The notes beneath the pieces are model-generated. The model had not been told where the DNA came from. It ran no database searches and was given only the letters and a program-made list of their open reading frames with translations. From Ancylothrix sp036704045 (GTDB lineage: Bacteria > Cyanobacteriota > Cyanobacteriia > Cyanobacteriales > Oscillatoriaceae), in NCBI GenBank assembly GCA_036704045.1, contig DATNQM010000019.1, forward strand, positions 11,684 to 75,683: a DNA stretch of 64,000 nucleotides, written 5' to 3'. Positions 8,698 through 18,400 of the stretch are shown in pieces. Within the stretch, counting starts at the first letter, position 1. Every line of letters begins with the position of its first letter. The position numbers were made by a program, and so were the translations under genes.

Positions 8698-9406
8698 CGC
8701 AGAAGTAAACCTGAAACTAACAACTTTTTATAGATACTTAAATTATCACTCCACCAACCCAAGCCAATTTAAAAAACTTTACATTTTTAAGCAGCTAACC
8801 GTGTCAAGCAACTGTTCTCCGAACTTATAAAACTCATAATACTTCGTTTATAGTAATTCCGAACTCTTGAATTTTGACTTGTATCCAGCAACCACCATTT
8901 TTAGCATCCACAGCAGTTCACTTTAAAAAATTAACCTTGATACTTACAAAACTTTACATTTATCCTCTAAACTTTGTCAGCGGAACAAATTAGATTCAGT
9001 AAAAAATCAACCCTAAAAACATAAGATAACTTCACCCAAATTGGCACAAAAATCGGCAAAAAATCCTGAAACCTATCGATTTACGAAATATAGTCATAAA
9101 AACTAACTTCAAAAAACACTTATATCCGCACCAGCAAATATACCATCCCACCAAGATATTTTTTAAACCCCCAACACCTAAAAATCTAACTTTGTGTAAA
9201 ATTTATGTTAAATTAATCCAAAATTTTACACAAACATTGCCCAAATATGATAGATCAATAATAGCCCAGTTAAAGTCCCTATCTAGCCCCAAATCTTTAG
9301 GGCTACAAACTCAAAAAAATAAACAACTAAAATTTTTTAAAAGTCATTTATTCAGCCAAAAGCGGCTGGTAAGCCTCCATAAAAAAACATTATAAAAAAA
9401 GGCAAA
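8698..9406. other. Gene-poor AT-rich region
   Basis: About 700 AT-rich bases lie between the divergent ggt and cyclase genes. The word AAACTTTACATTT occurs twice (around 8776 and 8948). A 67-codon frame at 9192-9395 has a low-complexity, Lys/Leu/Ser-rich product and no ribosome site, and I do not call it. No RNA gene or hairpin terminator is evident. Confidence 0.5.
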
Positions 9407-11305
9407 ATGCCCCTAAAACAACAAACACTCTGGTCGCGTTATCTACCTGCTCTAATCACTCTTTTGGTTGGCACAGGGTTTTCCATTGTAGCATTTTTAA
9501 TCGTCTGGCGCTGGGAAAACAACCGCCGAGAATACGAATTTAACCGTTATACAGACACCGTAGGCACAGCCTTAGAACAAAACTTTAAAAACGAACTCCA
9601 AGTGCTTCCTTACATCAAAAACTTTTTTTTAGCCTCAAGAAAAATAGAAGCACAAGAATTTATAGCCTTTATTGGAGAAACACCCCAAGACGAACATCGT
9701 AGCCTAAGCTTTTTAGCCTGGGTACCAAAAGTAACAAACCCTCAACGCATCAACTACGAAACCGAAAACAACTTTCAACCCAACTTTGAAATCCGCGAAA
9801 CCAACTCAAAAGGTGAACTGATCAGATCCCCAGAGCGAGACCAATACTTTCCAATTTATTACATCACCGACTACGACAAAAATCAACAAATTCTAGGCTT
9901 CGATCTTGCCTCACAACCGGCTTACCAGCGCTTGATCGAACACGCCACAGACACCGGCATCCTGACAGTCAGTAGCAACATCAACCTCAGCAACCAAAAA
10001 AACCCAGACATCGGACTACTAGCCATCCAACCCGTCTATCGATCAGGCGTAACCCCCACCACCAGGCGCGAAAACCTAAAAGGCTTCGTGATCGCAGTAT
10101 TTCGCATTAACGATATCTTTAAAACAGCCCTTGCCAACAAAGGAGCAGGCAACCTCGATCTTTATCTTGCCGAACAACCAGACCCTAACAAACCACCAGC
10201 ATCAGACCAAGAATTTATCGCCTTCTATGACTCATCCACAAAAAAAGTCCTAGAATTTCTAAACACCCAAACATTCCTCACAACCAACAAAAAACCAAAC
10301 CAAGCCATAGGAACCAAAAAAATCGAATTTGGCGGACGCAAATGGAAATTATACCTGCTCTCCACCCCCAAATACGAGCAGATCCAAACCAAAACCTGGC
10401 GTTCCTGGGCTATCTTAATCGCCGGCCTCCTCTGGACAAACATCCCCGTCACCTACCTCCTCACCTCCCTATCTCGCCAACAACAAATCGAAAAACTCGC
10501 CCGTGAACGCACCCTCCAAGCCGAAAAACTCCAAGAAGCCCTACAACAACTCTCCCAAGAACAAGAAAAATCAGAGAGACTCCTACTAAACATATTGCCT
10601 GGGCCCATTGCCCAACGCCTCAAACAACAGCCCGACATCATCGCCGATAGTTTCCCAGAAGTTACCGTACTATTTGCAGATATCGTTGGCTTCACCCAAC
10701 TTGCCGGCAGAATTTCCGCCTCCCAACTTGTCGAAGTCCTCAACGATATTTTTTCCGCCTTTGACCGGCTTACCCAAATTTACGGACTCGAAAAAATCAA
10801 AACCATTGGCGACGCCTACATGGTCGTTGGCGGCTTACCCACCCCAACCCTCGATCACGCCAGCGCCATAGCTGAATTTGCCCTAGCCATGCAGCAAGAA
10901 ATCAATTTATTTAACACCCAACGCAGCGAAAACTTCCATCTCCGCATCGGTATTCACACCGGCCCCGTCATTGCCGGAGTCATCGGCACCAACAAATTCA
11001 TCTACGATCTTTGGGGTGATACCGTCAATATCGCCTCCCGTATGGAATCTCATGGCATCCCCGACAGCATCCAAGTCACCCAAACCACCTACCTCCTCCT
11101 CAAAGACCAATTCGACTTTGAAATACGCGGCGAGATTCCTATCAAAGGCAAAGGCCAAATGACAACCTACCTCCTCACCGGCAAACGTTGCCTCTCCCAT
11201 GAGCCCCTCCAACTCCCCCCAAATCAACCATTACAATATTTCCATCCTCCCAAAAATCCTAACCCTATTCAAGTTCAGTCCGCTATTATTCCCAAAACCT
11301 CCTAA
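9407..11305 (+). CDS. CHASE-domain class III adenylate cyclase (CyaG-like)
   Basis: The domain order is a membrane segment (about 13-35), an extracytoplasmic CHASE sensor (about 45-320), a second membrane segment (about 333-353), a short coiled coil and a class III cyclase catalytic domain (about 415-590). Metal-binding Asp residues appear in LFADIVGFT (about 425) and KTIGDAYMVVGG (about 469). The purine-selecting Lys in LEKIKTIGD and an Asp in YDLWGDTVNIASRM fit ATP rather than GTP. It should make cAMP in response to an external ligand, the usual cyanobacterial route to cAMP control of motility. The start ATG has AAAGG just upstream. It has no obvious operon partner. The assignment to adenylate rather than guanylate cyclase is inferred from the residues. 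Confidence 0.88.
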   Translation: MPLKQQTLWSRYLPALITLLVGTGFSIVAFLIVWRWENNRREYEFNRYTDTVGTALEQNFKNELQVLPYIKNFFLASRKIEAQEFIAFIGETPQDEHRSLSFLAWVPKVTNPQRINYETENNFQPNFEIRETNSKGELIRSPERDQYFPIYYITDYDKNQQILGFDLASQPAYQRLIEHATDTGILTVSSNINLSNQKNPDIGLLAIQPVYRSGVTPTTRRENLKGFVIAVFRINDIFKTALANKGAGNLDLYLAEQPDPNKPPASDQEFIAFYDSSTKKVLEFLNTQTFLTTNKKPNQAIGTKKIEFGGRKWKLYLLSTPKYEQIQTKTWRSWAILIAGLLWTNIPVTYLLTSLSRQQQIEKLARERTLQAEKLQEALQQLSQEQEKSERLLLNILPGPIAQRLKQQPDIIADSFPEVTVLFADIVGFTQLAGRISASQLVEVLNDIFSAFDRLTQIYGLEKIKTIGDAYMVVGGLPTPTLDHASAIAEFALAMQQEINLFNTQRSENFHLRIGIHTGPVIAGVIGTNKFIYDLWGDTVNIASRMESHGIPDSIQVTQTTYLLLKDQFDFEIRGEIPIKGKGQMTTYLLTGKRCLSHEPLQLPPNQPLQYFHPPKNPNPIQVQSAIIPKTS

Positions 11306-11722
11306 CCACTACGGTGTATTTTTTACTACCTACTGTTTCTGATTGTGTTTCCCAAGCCTCCTATTTCTTCACTCAGGCTACTATTCAAACTTTTTTCCCC
11401 ACTTTTTGGCATCAATTTTTACTTACAAAATCTCTAATTGTCCGTATAAATACTTATCTTTTTTCAAGAAAAACACAAATTTTAAACATAAAATAAATAT
11501 GCTAATCTCTAAAAAATTAACTAGAAAGTATCCAGCCCTACAAAAACTCCACCGCAAGTCCTTCATAGTTTTATAAATACCCTCCAATAAATTTTGTCCT
11601 TATTAAAAAATACCCGTCACAATCTACTTTTAGTTTAAAATATATGGAACATCCTCACCAGATAACTCCTCAAAAATAAATAAGAGCCTAAAAGCTCCTC
11701 CTTCAAAAAGTAGAGACTTGCC
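11306..11722. other. Intergenic region, no gene seen
   Basis: The stretch is AT-rich, and short frames at 11314-11576 have unnatural Phe/Ser/Thr-rich products. There are no convincing hairpins. It presumably carries the promoter of the downstream histidine kinase, but I cannot place -35 or -10 boxes with confidence. Confidence 0.4.
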
Positions 11723-13222
11723 GTGTATCAAGACGTAGAAAGCCTATACCATCAAATAGTTATGTCACGAGAAATTAATGCAGCTGTCGTGAATGTAAGC
11801 GGACGACAACGTATGTTGTCTCAGCGAATTGCTTTGTTTAGCTTGAGATTAGTTTGCACTTCCAATCAATTAGAACAAGAAGAAATTCGTCATAGCCTCC
11901 TCGACGCTGTGGAATTAATGGAGAAATCTCATAACGGTTTACTCTACGGTGATACAAATCTAAAATTACCAGGAAATCCCTCTAAAGAAATTCTCAATCT
12001 TTACTTTGAATCGCCTCATTACGTCAACGAAAAAGTCCAGCAATATATTCAACAAGCTGCAAAATTAATAACTATTTCTAAGGAAAATTTAAACTTAGAA
12101 AATCCCCAATTAAAATATATAATAGATGCCGCTGGCGGAGAATTACTAAGCTCTTTAGACGCTGTGGTAAAACAGTACCAAAAAGAAAGCGAAATTAAGC
12201 AAAAGACCTTTGAAAAAACCTTAGTAGAATTATACAAAAAAAGCCAAGTTGCGGCCAAAGCTGTCCAAAAACGAAATCGGGAACTGAAAGAAACTTTAAA
12301 TCAATTACAAAAAGCTCAAGCACATATTATCCAAACAGAAAAAATGTCTTGTTTGGGACAACTATTAGCCGGCGTAGCCCATGAAATTAATAACCCCGTG
12401 ACTTTTATGTATTGCAATATCCATCATGCAGAAAATTATGTTTCTGATGTTGTAGACTTACTTAAACTGTATCAAAAAAATTATCCAAACCCAACTGATG
12501 AAATTCAAGAATGTATAGAATCTATTGATCTTGATTTTTTAATAGAAGACTTACCAAAAGTTATAAGTTCGATGAAAATAGCCTCGGATCGCATTCGTCA
12601 AATTGTCTTATCTTTGCGAAACTTTTCGAGAAAAGATGAAGAAGAAAAAAGAAACACAAATATTCACTCTTGCATAGAAAGCACTCTGTTAATTTTAGAG
12701 CATCGCCTCAAAGAAAAAAGTGATCAAAAAGAAATTAAAATCCTTAAAGAATTTGGAACTTTACCCGAAATAGAGTGTTATGCCGGCCCATTAAATCAAG
12801 TATTTATGAATTTGATTAGTAATGCTTTGGATGCCTTAGAAGAATATCAAAACCATGTCAATTCTTCTGTTTTTATTCCTACCATTGGTATTCGTACAGA
12901 AATGACATCTGCTGAAAAAATTAGAATAGTAGTTTCTGATAATGGCACCGGCATAAGTGAAAACATAAAATCTCGTTTATTTGAACCTTTTTTTACAACA
13001 AAACCTGTGGGCCAAGGCACCGGCTTGGGGCTTTCTATTAGTTATCAAATTATTGTTGAAAAACATGGCGGTTCGCTGAAATGTGTATCTAACCCTGGCC
13101 AAGGAACCGAGTTTATAATAGAGTTACCAGTACGCCTGAACCAATTTGCTGTGGAAGAATTAGGAACTACTAATACTCAGCCGGTGTTAACTAACCATTT
13201 AGACTTCAGCCCCTCTGCTTAA
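11723..13222 (+). CDS. Sensor histidine kinase with PilJ-type N-terminal domain
   Basis: The N-terminus (about 10-160) resembles the type IV pili methyl-accepting/PilJ sensor domain, with INAAVVNVSGRQRMLSQRIA. A coiled coil (160-205) leads to the kinase core. The H-box is GVAHEINNP (His at about 220), the N-box MNLISNALDALEEY, the G1 box VVSDNGTGI and the G2 box GTGLGLSIS. No membrane segments are visible, so it is a soluble kinase. It ends after the ATPase domain without a receiver, so the response regulator is elsewhere. The start is a GTG at 11723; an ATG at 11762 is a possible alternative but would cut into the sensor domain. Confidence 0.85.
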   Translation: MYQDVESLYHQIVMSREINAAVVNVSGRQRMLSQRIALFSLRLVCTSNQLEQEEIRHSLLDAVELMEKSHNGLLYGDTNLKLPGNPSKEILNLYFESPHYVNEKVQQYIQQAAKLITISKENLNLENPQLKYIIDAAGGELLSSLDAVVKQYQKESEIKQKTFEKTLVELYKKSQVAAKAVQKRNRELKETLNQLQKAQAHIIQTEKMSCLGQLLAGVAHEINNPVTFMYCNIHHAENYVSDVVDLLKLYQKNYPNPTDEIQECIESIDLDFLIEDLPKVISSMKIASDRIRQIVLSLRNFSRKDEEEKRNTNIHSCIESTLLILEHRLKEKSDQKEIKILKEFGTLPEIECYAGPLNQVFMNLISNALDALEEYQNHVNSSVFIPTIGIRTEMTSAEKIRIVVSDNGTGISENIKSRLFEPFFTTKPVGQGTGLGLSISYQIIVEKHGGSLKCVSNPGQGTEFIIELPVRLNQFAVEELGTTNTQPVLTNHLDFSPSA

Positions 13223-13554
13223 AATTATTTGACATTTTTTGTCTCAAAATTTAGCCTTTAAGGTTCACTTAAGTCTGATTTTTAAAAGCAAATTAAACCA
13301 GTTCGATTATTTATTTGGGTTTTGAGTATATCGAACTTCAAGGGCACTAACGTCGGGGCTGTTTTCGTAAATAAAATTTATTAAAAAAACACACCCTGCT
13401 TTTTAAAATTATTGCTAGGATCTTCCTATCAAGTTTGTCGTCTTAGCTGTTTATACTAAGGCGGTGACTGTTCCCCCTCTTTATCTCCTTAAGAAAGCTA
13501 TTGCCTAATTTTTTAGACAGGGAGATAAAAATTTTCTAAGAGAGAGATAGTTTT
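13223..13554. other. Upstream region of thioredoxin, no gene seen
   Basis: About 330 bases lack any coding frame of note. There is a purine-rich ribosome-binding stretch (AGAGAGAGATAG) close to the thioredoxin ATG. I see no confident promoter box or riboswitch. Confidence 0.4.
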
Positions 13555-13872
13555 ATGGCAGTTAAAAAAGAGTTTAATAGTTTTGAAGAATTGTTGACCG
13601 GTTCGGATGTGCCGGTGTTGGTAGATTTTTATGCGCCTTGGTGTGGGCCTTGCCAAATGATGGCACCAATTCTTGAACAAGTCAACCAACATTTAAAAAA
13701 TCGGCTACGAGTTGTCAAAATTAACACAGATAACTATCCTGAATTAGCCAGCAAATATCGCATCGAAGCTTTACCTACTCTAGTGCTTTTTAAAAACACT
13801 CAGCCGGTTGAACGGATAGAAGGAGTCGTACAAGCTCAACCATTAGTTCAGCGGTTGCAAGGTTTTATTTAA
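13555..13872 (+). CDS. trxA: Thioredoxin
   Basis: The 105-residue protein has the full thioredoxin fold pattern: VPVLVDFYAPWCGPC with the redox-active Cys30-Gly-Pro-Cys33, KINTDNYPELASKYRIEALPTLVLFK with the cis-Pro before TLVLF, and a C-terminal helix. It reduces protein disulphides in the cytoplasm. In cyanobacteria the electrons come from ferredoxin- or NADPH-dependent reductases. It has a good ribosome site, appears monocistronic and is followed by a hairpin terminator. The subtype (m, x or y) cannot be fixed from the sequence alone. Confidence 0.93.
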   Translation: MAVKKEFNSFEELLTGSDVPVLVDFYAPWCGPCQMMAPILEQVNQHLKNRLRVVKINTDNYPELASKYRIEALPTLVLFKNTQPVERIEGVVQAQPLVQRLQGFI

Positions 13873-13910
13873 AGTCATTCCTTAAAGCCTCACCTTCAAA
13901 AATTGATATA

Positions 13911-13967
13911 GCGAGAAACCTGATTTTTGATAAAAATACCTGGTTTTTCGCATTTTTTGGTTTTTTT
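13911..13967 (+). terminator. Rho-independent terminator after thioredoxin
   Basis: GCGAGAAACC at 13911-13920 pairs with GGTTTTTCGC at 13942-13951, followed by long T runs. It lies 39 bases after the thioredoxin stop. Confidence 0.65.
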
Positions 13968-14300
13968 CTAACAACATCCCAACCGGCAAAACCATCTCTA
14001 ATATTTTCAAGTTTTAACTATAAAAAAGCGACAAATTATATAGCCATATATTTTTATGATTAAGTTTTTAACAACTTTCAAGAGTAGTATAACAACAGTG
14101 AAAACACCCAAAAAATTAAATTTCCCCTTTCCGCGATAGCTTCTACTAATAAGCATCCTGATTAGACTCTATTCTTTTGTAAAAAAAAATAGCCATCAAT
14201 AAAATTTAAGCGGACTAAGAAACGATACCTAGCAAAAACTATTTGCAACTAGGTATCGCTGTATTCAAAAAACATTAAAGCAGGAATTAGGAGCAAAATA
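13968..14300. other. Upstream region of pentapeptide gene, no gene seen
   Basis: AT-rich. CTAGCAAAAACTATTTGCAACTAG near 14230-14255 contains short inverted words. The ribosome site TTAGGAG lies about ten bases before the ATG at 14301. Confidence 0.35.
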
Positions 14301-15107
14301 ATGTCACCAAATAACGCTCACATCAAACGTTTACTAGAAACAAAACAATGTCAAGGGGGGGATTTAGTTGAAGCAAACTTAGCTCGATTTAGCCTTAATG
14401 GTGCTGATCTTTCGGGAGCAAAACTAATGTTTGCCAACCTAAATGGAGCAAACTTAATCAGCGCGAACCTCAGCGGAGCCGATATAAGTTATGGAAACTT
14501 AGTAGGAGCAGAATTAGTAAAAGCCGACTTAAGCGGAGTAGACGCCAAAGGTATCAACCTCATCGATGCCAAACTCACCAATGTTAACCTCCGAGGCGCA
14601 GAATTAACATTTGCCAACTTAGTTAACACCAGTCTGCAAAATGCTAACCTCAGCGGAGCCGACTTGCAAGGGGCAAACTTAATTGGAGCCAACTTAGAAG
14701 CCGCAAACCTCAGTGGAGCCAACCTTAGCGGTGTTAACCTCGGAAATTCAAGCCTTGGTGGAGCTAACTTATCCAATGTTAACCTTAGTGAAGCTCGCTT
14801 AGTGGGAGCCGATCTCAGAGATGTCAACCTTAGTGGAGCCGATCTTAGCAGCGCTAACCTACTAAATGCTAACCTCAGCGGAGCTAACCTTACGGGAGTA
14901 AATATCACAGGAGCCAACCTTAGTAGCGCAAATTTAGAAGGAGCCATAGGGTTGTATATGGATAGTGGCTTATCTAACCGGCCAAAAACTTCGGTCGTCC
15001 GAGAGCCAGACAGAGGAGCAGTAGTTTCCTATCCAAGTTTAGTACCGGCCGCCTCAGCAACAAACAACTCAAAAAGCTTAGGTATTTCCCGTGCGGGATT
15101 TAGTTAA
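14301..15107 (+). CDS. Pentapeptide repeat protein
   Basis: Of 268 residues, about 195 (roughly 18-215) are tandem A(N/D)LxX pentapeptides, around 38 units such as ANLSG, ADLSG and ANLIG. This predicts a right-handed quadrilateral beta-helix of about nine or ten turns. A non-repetitive tail of about 50 residues with SNRPKTSVVREPDRG follows. There is no signal peptide or membrane segment. Pentapeptide proteins are abundant in cyanobacteria and mostly of unknown function, though some mimic DNA. The start has a strong TAGGAG site. The antisense open frame at 14489-14947 is a by-product of the repeat. Confidence 0.9.
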   Translation: MSPNNAHIKRLLETKQCQGGDLVEANLARFSLNGADLSGAKLMFANLNGANLISANLSGADISYGNLVGAELVKADLSGVDAKGINLIDAKLTNVNLRGAELTFANLVNTSLQNANLSGADLQGANLIGANLEAANLSGANLSGVNLGNSSLGGANLSNVNLSEARLVGADLRDVNLSGADLSSANLLNANLSGANLTGVNITGANLSSANLEGAIGLYMDSGLSNRPKTSVVREPDRGAVVSYPSLVPAASATNNSKSLGISRAGFS

Positions 15108-15142
15108 CCTGCAACATCTCTGTTTTTTTGTGCGGTTAAGGG

Positions 15143-15300
15143 GTAATACCAACTTAGGCTTTAAAAGCTAACCTATCCTATACCAATTTCCATAATTATT
15201 ACTACAGTTCCAGGAAGCCGCACCCCCTAAACCCCCCACCCCCTTATAAAGGGGGGGATTTAGGGGGTATGTGTAGTAGTATTTTATAGATTTGGTATTA
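15143..15300. repeat. Dispersed repeat, copy A (MITE-like, with short terminal inverted repeats)
   Basis: A segment of about 108 bases (15181-15289) has a C-run/G-run palindromic core (CCCCCTAAA ... TTTAGGGGG). It reappears in the opposite orientation at 63578-63683 with the flanking words TACCAATTTCC, ACTACAGTTC, AGGAAGCC and TATGTGTAG conserved. In this copy TAATACCAA (15144-15152) and TTGGTATTA (15292-15300) form 9-base outer inverted repeats. There is no coding capacity. It looks like a non-autonomous dispersed element, or a folded RNA element. Confidence 0.75.
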
Positions 15301-15408
15301 CTTCAGCGTCTATGGGCGGTTAAAAAAATAAACCGTTCCTAGGCAAATTCAGCAGCCCCAGAAAAAACCCTTTCTAAATAGGATTTAGTCTAAGTAAAGC
15401 AGAGGTTC

Positions 15409-16299
15409 TCAAGTTCGGCGGATATTAAAACAACACCAATCTTGCCGGCGCCAGAGTGTTGCAACTACCCAACCATGTTGCTCAAGGGTATCAGCCACCG
15501 GCTTTGCTTGCTCAAGCAAAACTCCACTGATCACACCCCAGGTACTTGTTTTAACAAGCGGTTCAAGCTGAGGAATTAAATCAATAATTACCTCAGCTAA
15601 AATATTACAGACAATGCCATCCACCGGCCCAGAAGCCAATTTAATTGCCTCCTCAACACTACCCAATTCTGTTTGTAAACAATCGGGGTTAACTTGATTG
15701 AGTTCAAGATTGCTGCGTGTGGATCTAATGGCCAAAGGATCGGTATCTACTGCGTACACTTGTTTTGCCCCAAGTAGCAGGGCACCTATCGATAAAATCC
15801 CCGAACCACAGCCAATATCCGCTACAACTGCGTCTGTTTGTTCGTAGGTAAGACGCATTTCAATAGCTTCTAGGCAAAGTTGAGTCGTGGCGTGGGTGCC
15901 GGTGCCAAACGCAACTCCTGGATCAAGACGTAAAATATGCCGGTTTGAGTTTTCAGGCACCGGCAACCAAGCGGGATAAATCAATAACTTCTCCCCAATT
16001 TCCATCGGATGCCAGTATTGTTTCCAGCTAGTAGACCAGTCATCCTCATCAATTAAATGCCAATGGGCTGACGGCGATGGAAAACCCATACAGACAGAAT
16101 CTTGCCTTAGCAATAAAGATAAAGCCGCCAGATCCAAAAGTTGCGCTTGTTCTTCTGGTAAATAAGCACTAACCAAGCAAGCATAACCTTTGATTTGAGA
16201 AGCGGTACCCCGACAGCCAAAATCTTCCAGTCGCCAAAAAACAGTATCTTCAAGGGCTGGATCACACAAAACCTGAATTTCCCACCAGCTATGCGCCAT
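15409..16299 (-). CDS. prmA: Ribosomal protein L11 methyltransferase
   Basis: The 296-residue SAM-dependent methyltransferase has the PrmA N-terminal domain (WWEIQVLCDPALEDTVFWRL, and WSTSWKQYWHP), a linker LDPGVAFGTGTHATTQLCL and the SAM-binding motif VADIGCGSGILSIGALLLGA, then NILAEVIIDLIPQL. It trimethylates ribosomal protein L11 in the cytoplasm. It lies downstream of serA on the same strand, a common cyanobacterial neighbourhood, with 166 bases and a hairpin repeat between them. The start ATG at 16299 is the first in frame and matches the expected N-terminus. Confidence 0.93.
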   Translation of the reverse strand: MAHSWWEIQVLCDPALEDTVFWRLEDFGCRGTASQIKGYACLVSAYLPEEQAQLLDLAALSLLLRQDSVCMGFPSPSAHWHLIDEDDWSTSWKQYWHPMEIGEKLLIYPAWLPVPENSNRHILRLDPGVAFGTGTHATTQLCLEAIEMRLTYEQTDAVVADIGCGSGILSIGALLLGAKQVYAVDTDPLAIRSTRSNLELNQVNPDCLQTELGSVEEAIKLASGPVDGIVCNILAEVIIDLIPQLEPLVKTSTWGVISGVLLEQAKPVADTLEQHGWVVATLWRRQDWCCFNIRRT

Positions 16300-16411
16300 A
16301 GGATACCAATAATTAAATTTATATGTTTGAGTTTAAAAAGAATGCCGACAGCAGCTTTTTATGTGTAGCAATTGTTCACGATAAGGCAGTAGAAAGCAAG
16401 AATTTTGAGAA

Positions 16412-16449
16412 GTCCATTATCAATTGATCATTAACAATTGACAATGGAC
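16412..16449. repeat. Imperfect palindrome between serA and prmA
   Basis: GTCCATTATCAATTG and CAATTGACAATGGAC are inverted arms around ATCATTAA. From memory, palindromes of this kind are dispersed in intergenic regions of filamentous cyanobacteria. It could fold in the RNA after serA, but it lacks a T run on either side, so I class it as a repeat rather than a terminator. Confidence 0.6.
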
Positions 16450-16465
16450 AAATTTCTGAGATTGC

Positions 16466-18049
16466 TTATAGCGTTACTGTATAAGCATCTCGAATACCGG
16501 TGACTTTGATAATTTCTCCTAAAATACCTTCTGGTAAGGGGTCATCCAAGCTCAATACCATCACCGCATCCCCTCGAACAATTTTGCGGCCCACCTGCAT
16601 ACTAGCAATATTGACATTAAAGCTACCTAAAAGTGAGCCAATTTTGCCAATAATTCCTGGTAAATCCCGGTGCAAAGTAAATAACATATAACGAGAAGGT
16701 GGCACATTAACAGGAAATTCATCTACATCAGTAATCCGAATTTCGCCATCTCCGAGAACGGCACCGGTTACAGAATGCTCACCTAAAGAGCCTTTGGCTT
16801 CGAGATGCAGAGAGCCGGTATAGTCGCGGATACTGCTATCACGGGTTTCTATAACCCGAATCCCACGCTCTTTGGCTTCGATGGCCGCATTCACATAGTT
16901 GACTCGTTCGCGCAAAGCATTAGTTAGCAAACCTTTTAAGGCAGCCACAACAATTGGCTTGCTTTCGTTTGTGGCCAACTCACCTTGTAATCTCACTTGA
17001 AGAAAATCAACTCTTCCACCGGCCAACTGGCTCACTAAGTTACCCAAAGTTTCTGCCAATTGCAGATAAGGTTTGAGCTTTTCCATAACATCGGGATATA
17101 ACCCCGGAATGTTAACAGCACTGCGAGCCGGCAATCCCAGCAGCACATCGCGAATTTGCTCTGCCACATCAATAGCAACGTTAATTTGTGCTTCGGTGGT
17201 GGAGGCGCCTAAGTGAGGAGTGAGGATAATTTCTTTGCCGAGTTGTCTTAGGGGAGAGTCGGCTTCGAGGGGTTCATTGCTAAATACATCAAGGGCTGCA
17301 CCAGCAATTCTACCTTCTTTTAAAGCCGTAGCCAGGGCTGCTTCGTCAATAATGCCACCACGAGCACAGTTAATAATCCGGGCGGTGGGTTTCATTTTGG
17401 CAAGGGTTGCAGTGCCAATTAAATTGGCGGTTTCTGGAGTTTTGGGAATGTGCAAGGTAATGTAGTCAGCCTCGCGGAATAATAAATCCAAATCTACTAA
17501 CCGGCATCCTAACTGCTCAGCGCGTTCGTTGGAAATGAAAGGATCGTAAGCCAATAGTTTCATCCCCATTGCTTTAGCGGCTGTGGCGACGTGGGAACCA
17601 ATTTTTCCTAAGCCCACAACGCCAAGGGTTTTTTTATAAACTTCGGCACCAACAAAGGTTTTACGATCCCAGCCTCCGGTTTTTGTCGAGGCGTTAGCGT
17701 CTGGAATGTAGCGAGATAGCGCTAACATCATCGCTAGGGCGTGTTCGGCAGCGGCAATTGTGTTGCCTTCTGGAGAGTTGACTACCACAATACCTTGACG
17801 GGTGGCTGCCGGTACATCAACATTATCCACTCCCACACCGGCACGTCCAATAATTTTTAGTGCTGTGCCAGCTTCAATCACTTCTTTGGTGACGCGTGTG
17901 CCTGAGCGAATCATCAATGCGTCATACTCTGGTATAGTCCGCACCAGTTCTTCTTGGGATAGACCTGTTTTGATGTCCACTTGGGCAACTTGAGAGAGAA
18001 TATCAATTCCGGCAGAGTCAATTGGATCGGATACTAGAACCTTTGGCAT
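16466..18049 (-). CDS. serA: D-3-phosphoglycerate dehydrogenase
   Basis: It catalyses the first committed step of serine synthesis from 3-phosphoglycerate. The domain order is substrate/NAD-binding with GRAGVGVDNVDVPAATRQGI, the nucleotide-binding TLGVVGLGKIGSHVA, the catalytic Arg/Glu/His set (INCARGGIIDE, then LTPHLGASTTEAQ), then the intervening and ACT domains (FTLHRDLPGIIGKIGSLLGSF) of the long form. I start at the ATG at 18049 (MPKVLVSDPI), giving 527 residues, the usual length. The frame extends to a TTG at 18070 that adds seven residues unlike the family. The ACT domain suggests serine feedback. Confidence 0.95.
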   Translation of the reverse strand: MPKVLVSDPIDSAGIDILSQVAQVDIKTGLSQEELVRTIPEYDALMIRSGTRVTKEVIEAGTALKIIGRAGVGVDNVDVPAATRQGIVVVNSPEGNTIAAAEHALAMMLALSRYIPDANASTKTGGWDRKTFVGAEVYKKTLGVVGLGKIGSHVATAAKAMGMKLLAYDPFISNERAEQLGCRLVDLDLLFREADYITLHIPKTPETANLIGTATLAKMKPTARIINCARGGIIDEAALATALKEGRIAGAALDVFSNEPLEADSPLRQLGKEIILTPHLGASTTEAQINVAIDVAEQIRDVLLGLPARSAVNIPGLYPDVMEKLKPYLQLAETLGNLVSQLAGGRVDFLQVRLQGELATNESKPIVVAALKGLLTNALRERVNYVNAAIEAKERGIRVIETRDSSIRDYTGSLHLEAKGSLGEHSVTGAVLGDGEIRITDVDEFPVNVPPSRYMLFTLHRDLPGIIGKIGSLLGSFNVNIASMQVGRKIVRGDAVMVLSLDDPLPEGILGEIIKVTGIRDAYTVTL

Positions 18050-18070
18050 GATTAGGGTGATTGAGTGCAA

Positions 18071-18400
18071 CTAGAAGGTGTAAATTGCCGCTCTCGCGGG
18101 GCAGTGGCTACATTTATGGCAGGACGGCCGGCTTTGTTTAAAGCCCAATAATGAGGCAATTTTAACCGCAGTAGCACATTCTATCTTTTCTGGGGGCATA
18201 ACTCTGCGAATTGACTAAAAGTTTTTAGCTTTTCTGACAAGGTTTTGGTTGTCTCCCTTGGCTGGCATTCCCTGGTAGGCTTTAATGGAGGTTAATTTGT
18301 TTTTGGTGATTTTTGTCGGTTTGTTTTTTAACTGTTCACTTTTAACGGGTTACTTTTCGGTTGTCCACTTTTAAGTTTTAAGTTCCTAAAATCGTAATTT
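18071..18400. other. Divergent intergenic region between serA and an unknown membrane protein gene
   Basis: No gene is seen. It must carry divergent promoters. There is an ACTTTTAA / ACTTTTAA direct repeat around 18335-18375. The region looks ordinary. Confidence 0.35.

Noticed and set aside
9192..9395. 67-codon + frame before the cyclase
   Set aside because: Low-complexity Lys/Leu/Ser product, no ribosome site and no family pattern.
10907..11227. Open frame opposite the cyclase domain
   Set aside because: Antisense shadow. The cyclase motifs on the + strand are clear.
11314..11576. Two overlapping + frames after the cyclase
   Set aside because: Phe/Ser-rich products in AT-rich spacer; no start signals.
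14489..14947. Long open frame opposite the pentapeptide gene
   Set aside because: Caused by the periodic codon pattern of the pentapeptide repeat. Its product is Leu/Ala/Pro-rich, with no ribosome site.
16412..16449. Palindrome considered as a phage att site
   Set aside because: No integrase, tRNA or duplicated flank nearby. It resembles common dispersed cyanobacterial palindromes instead.
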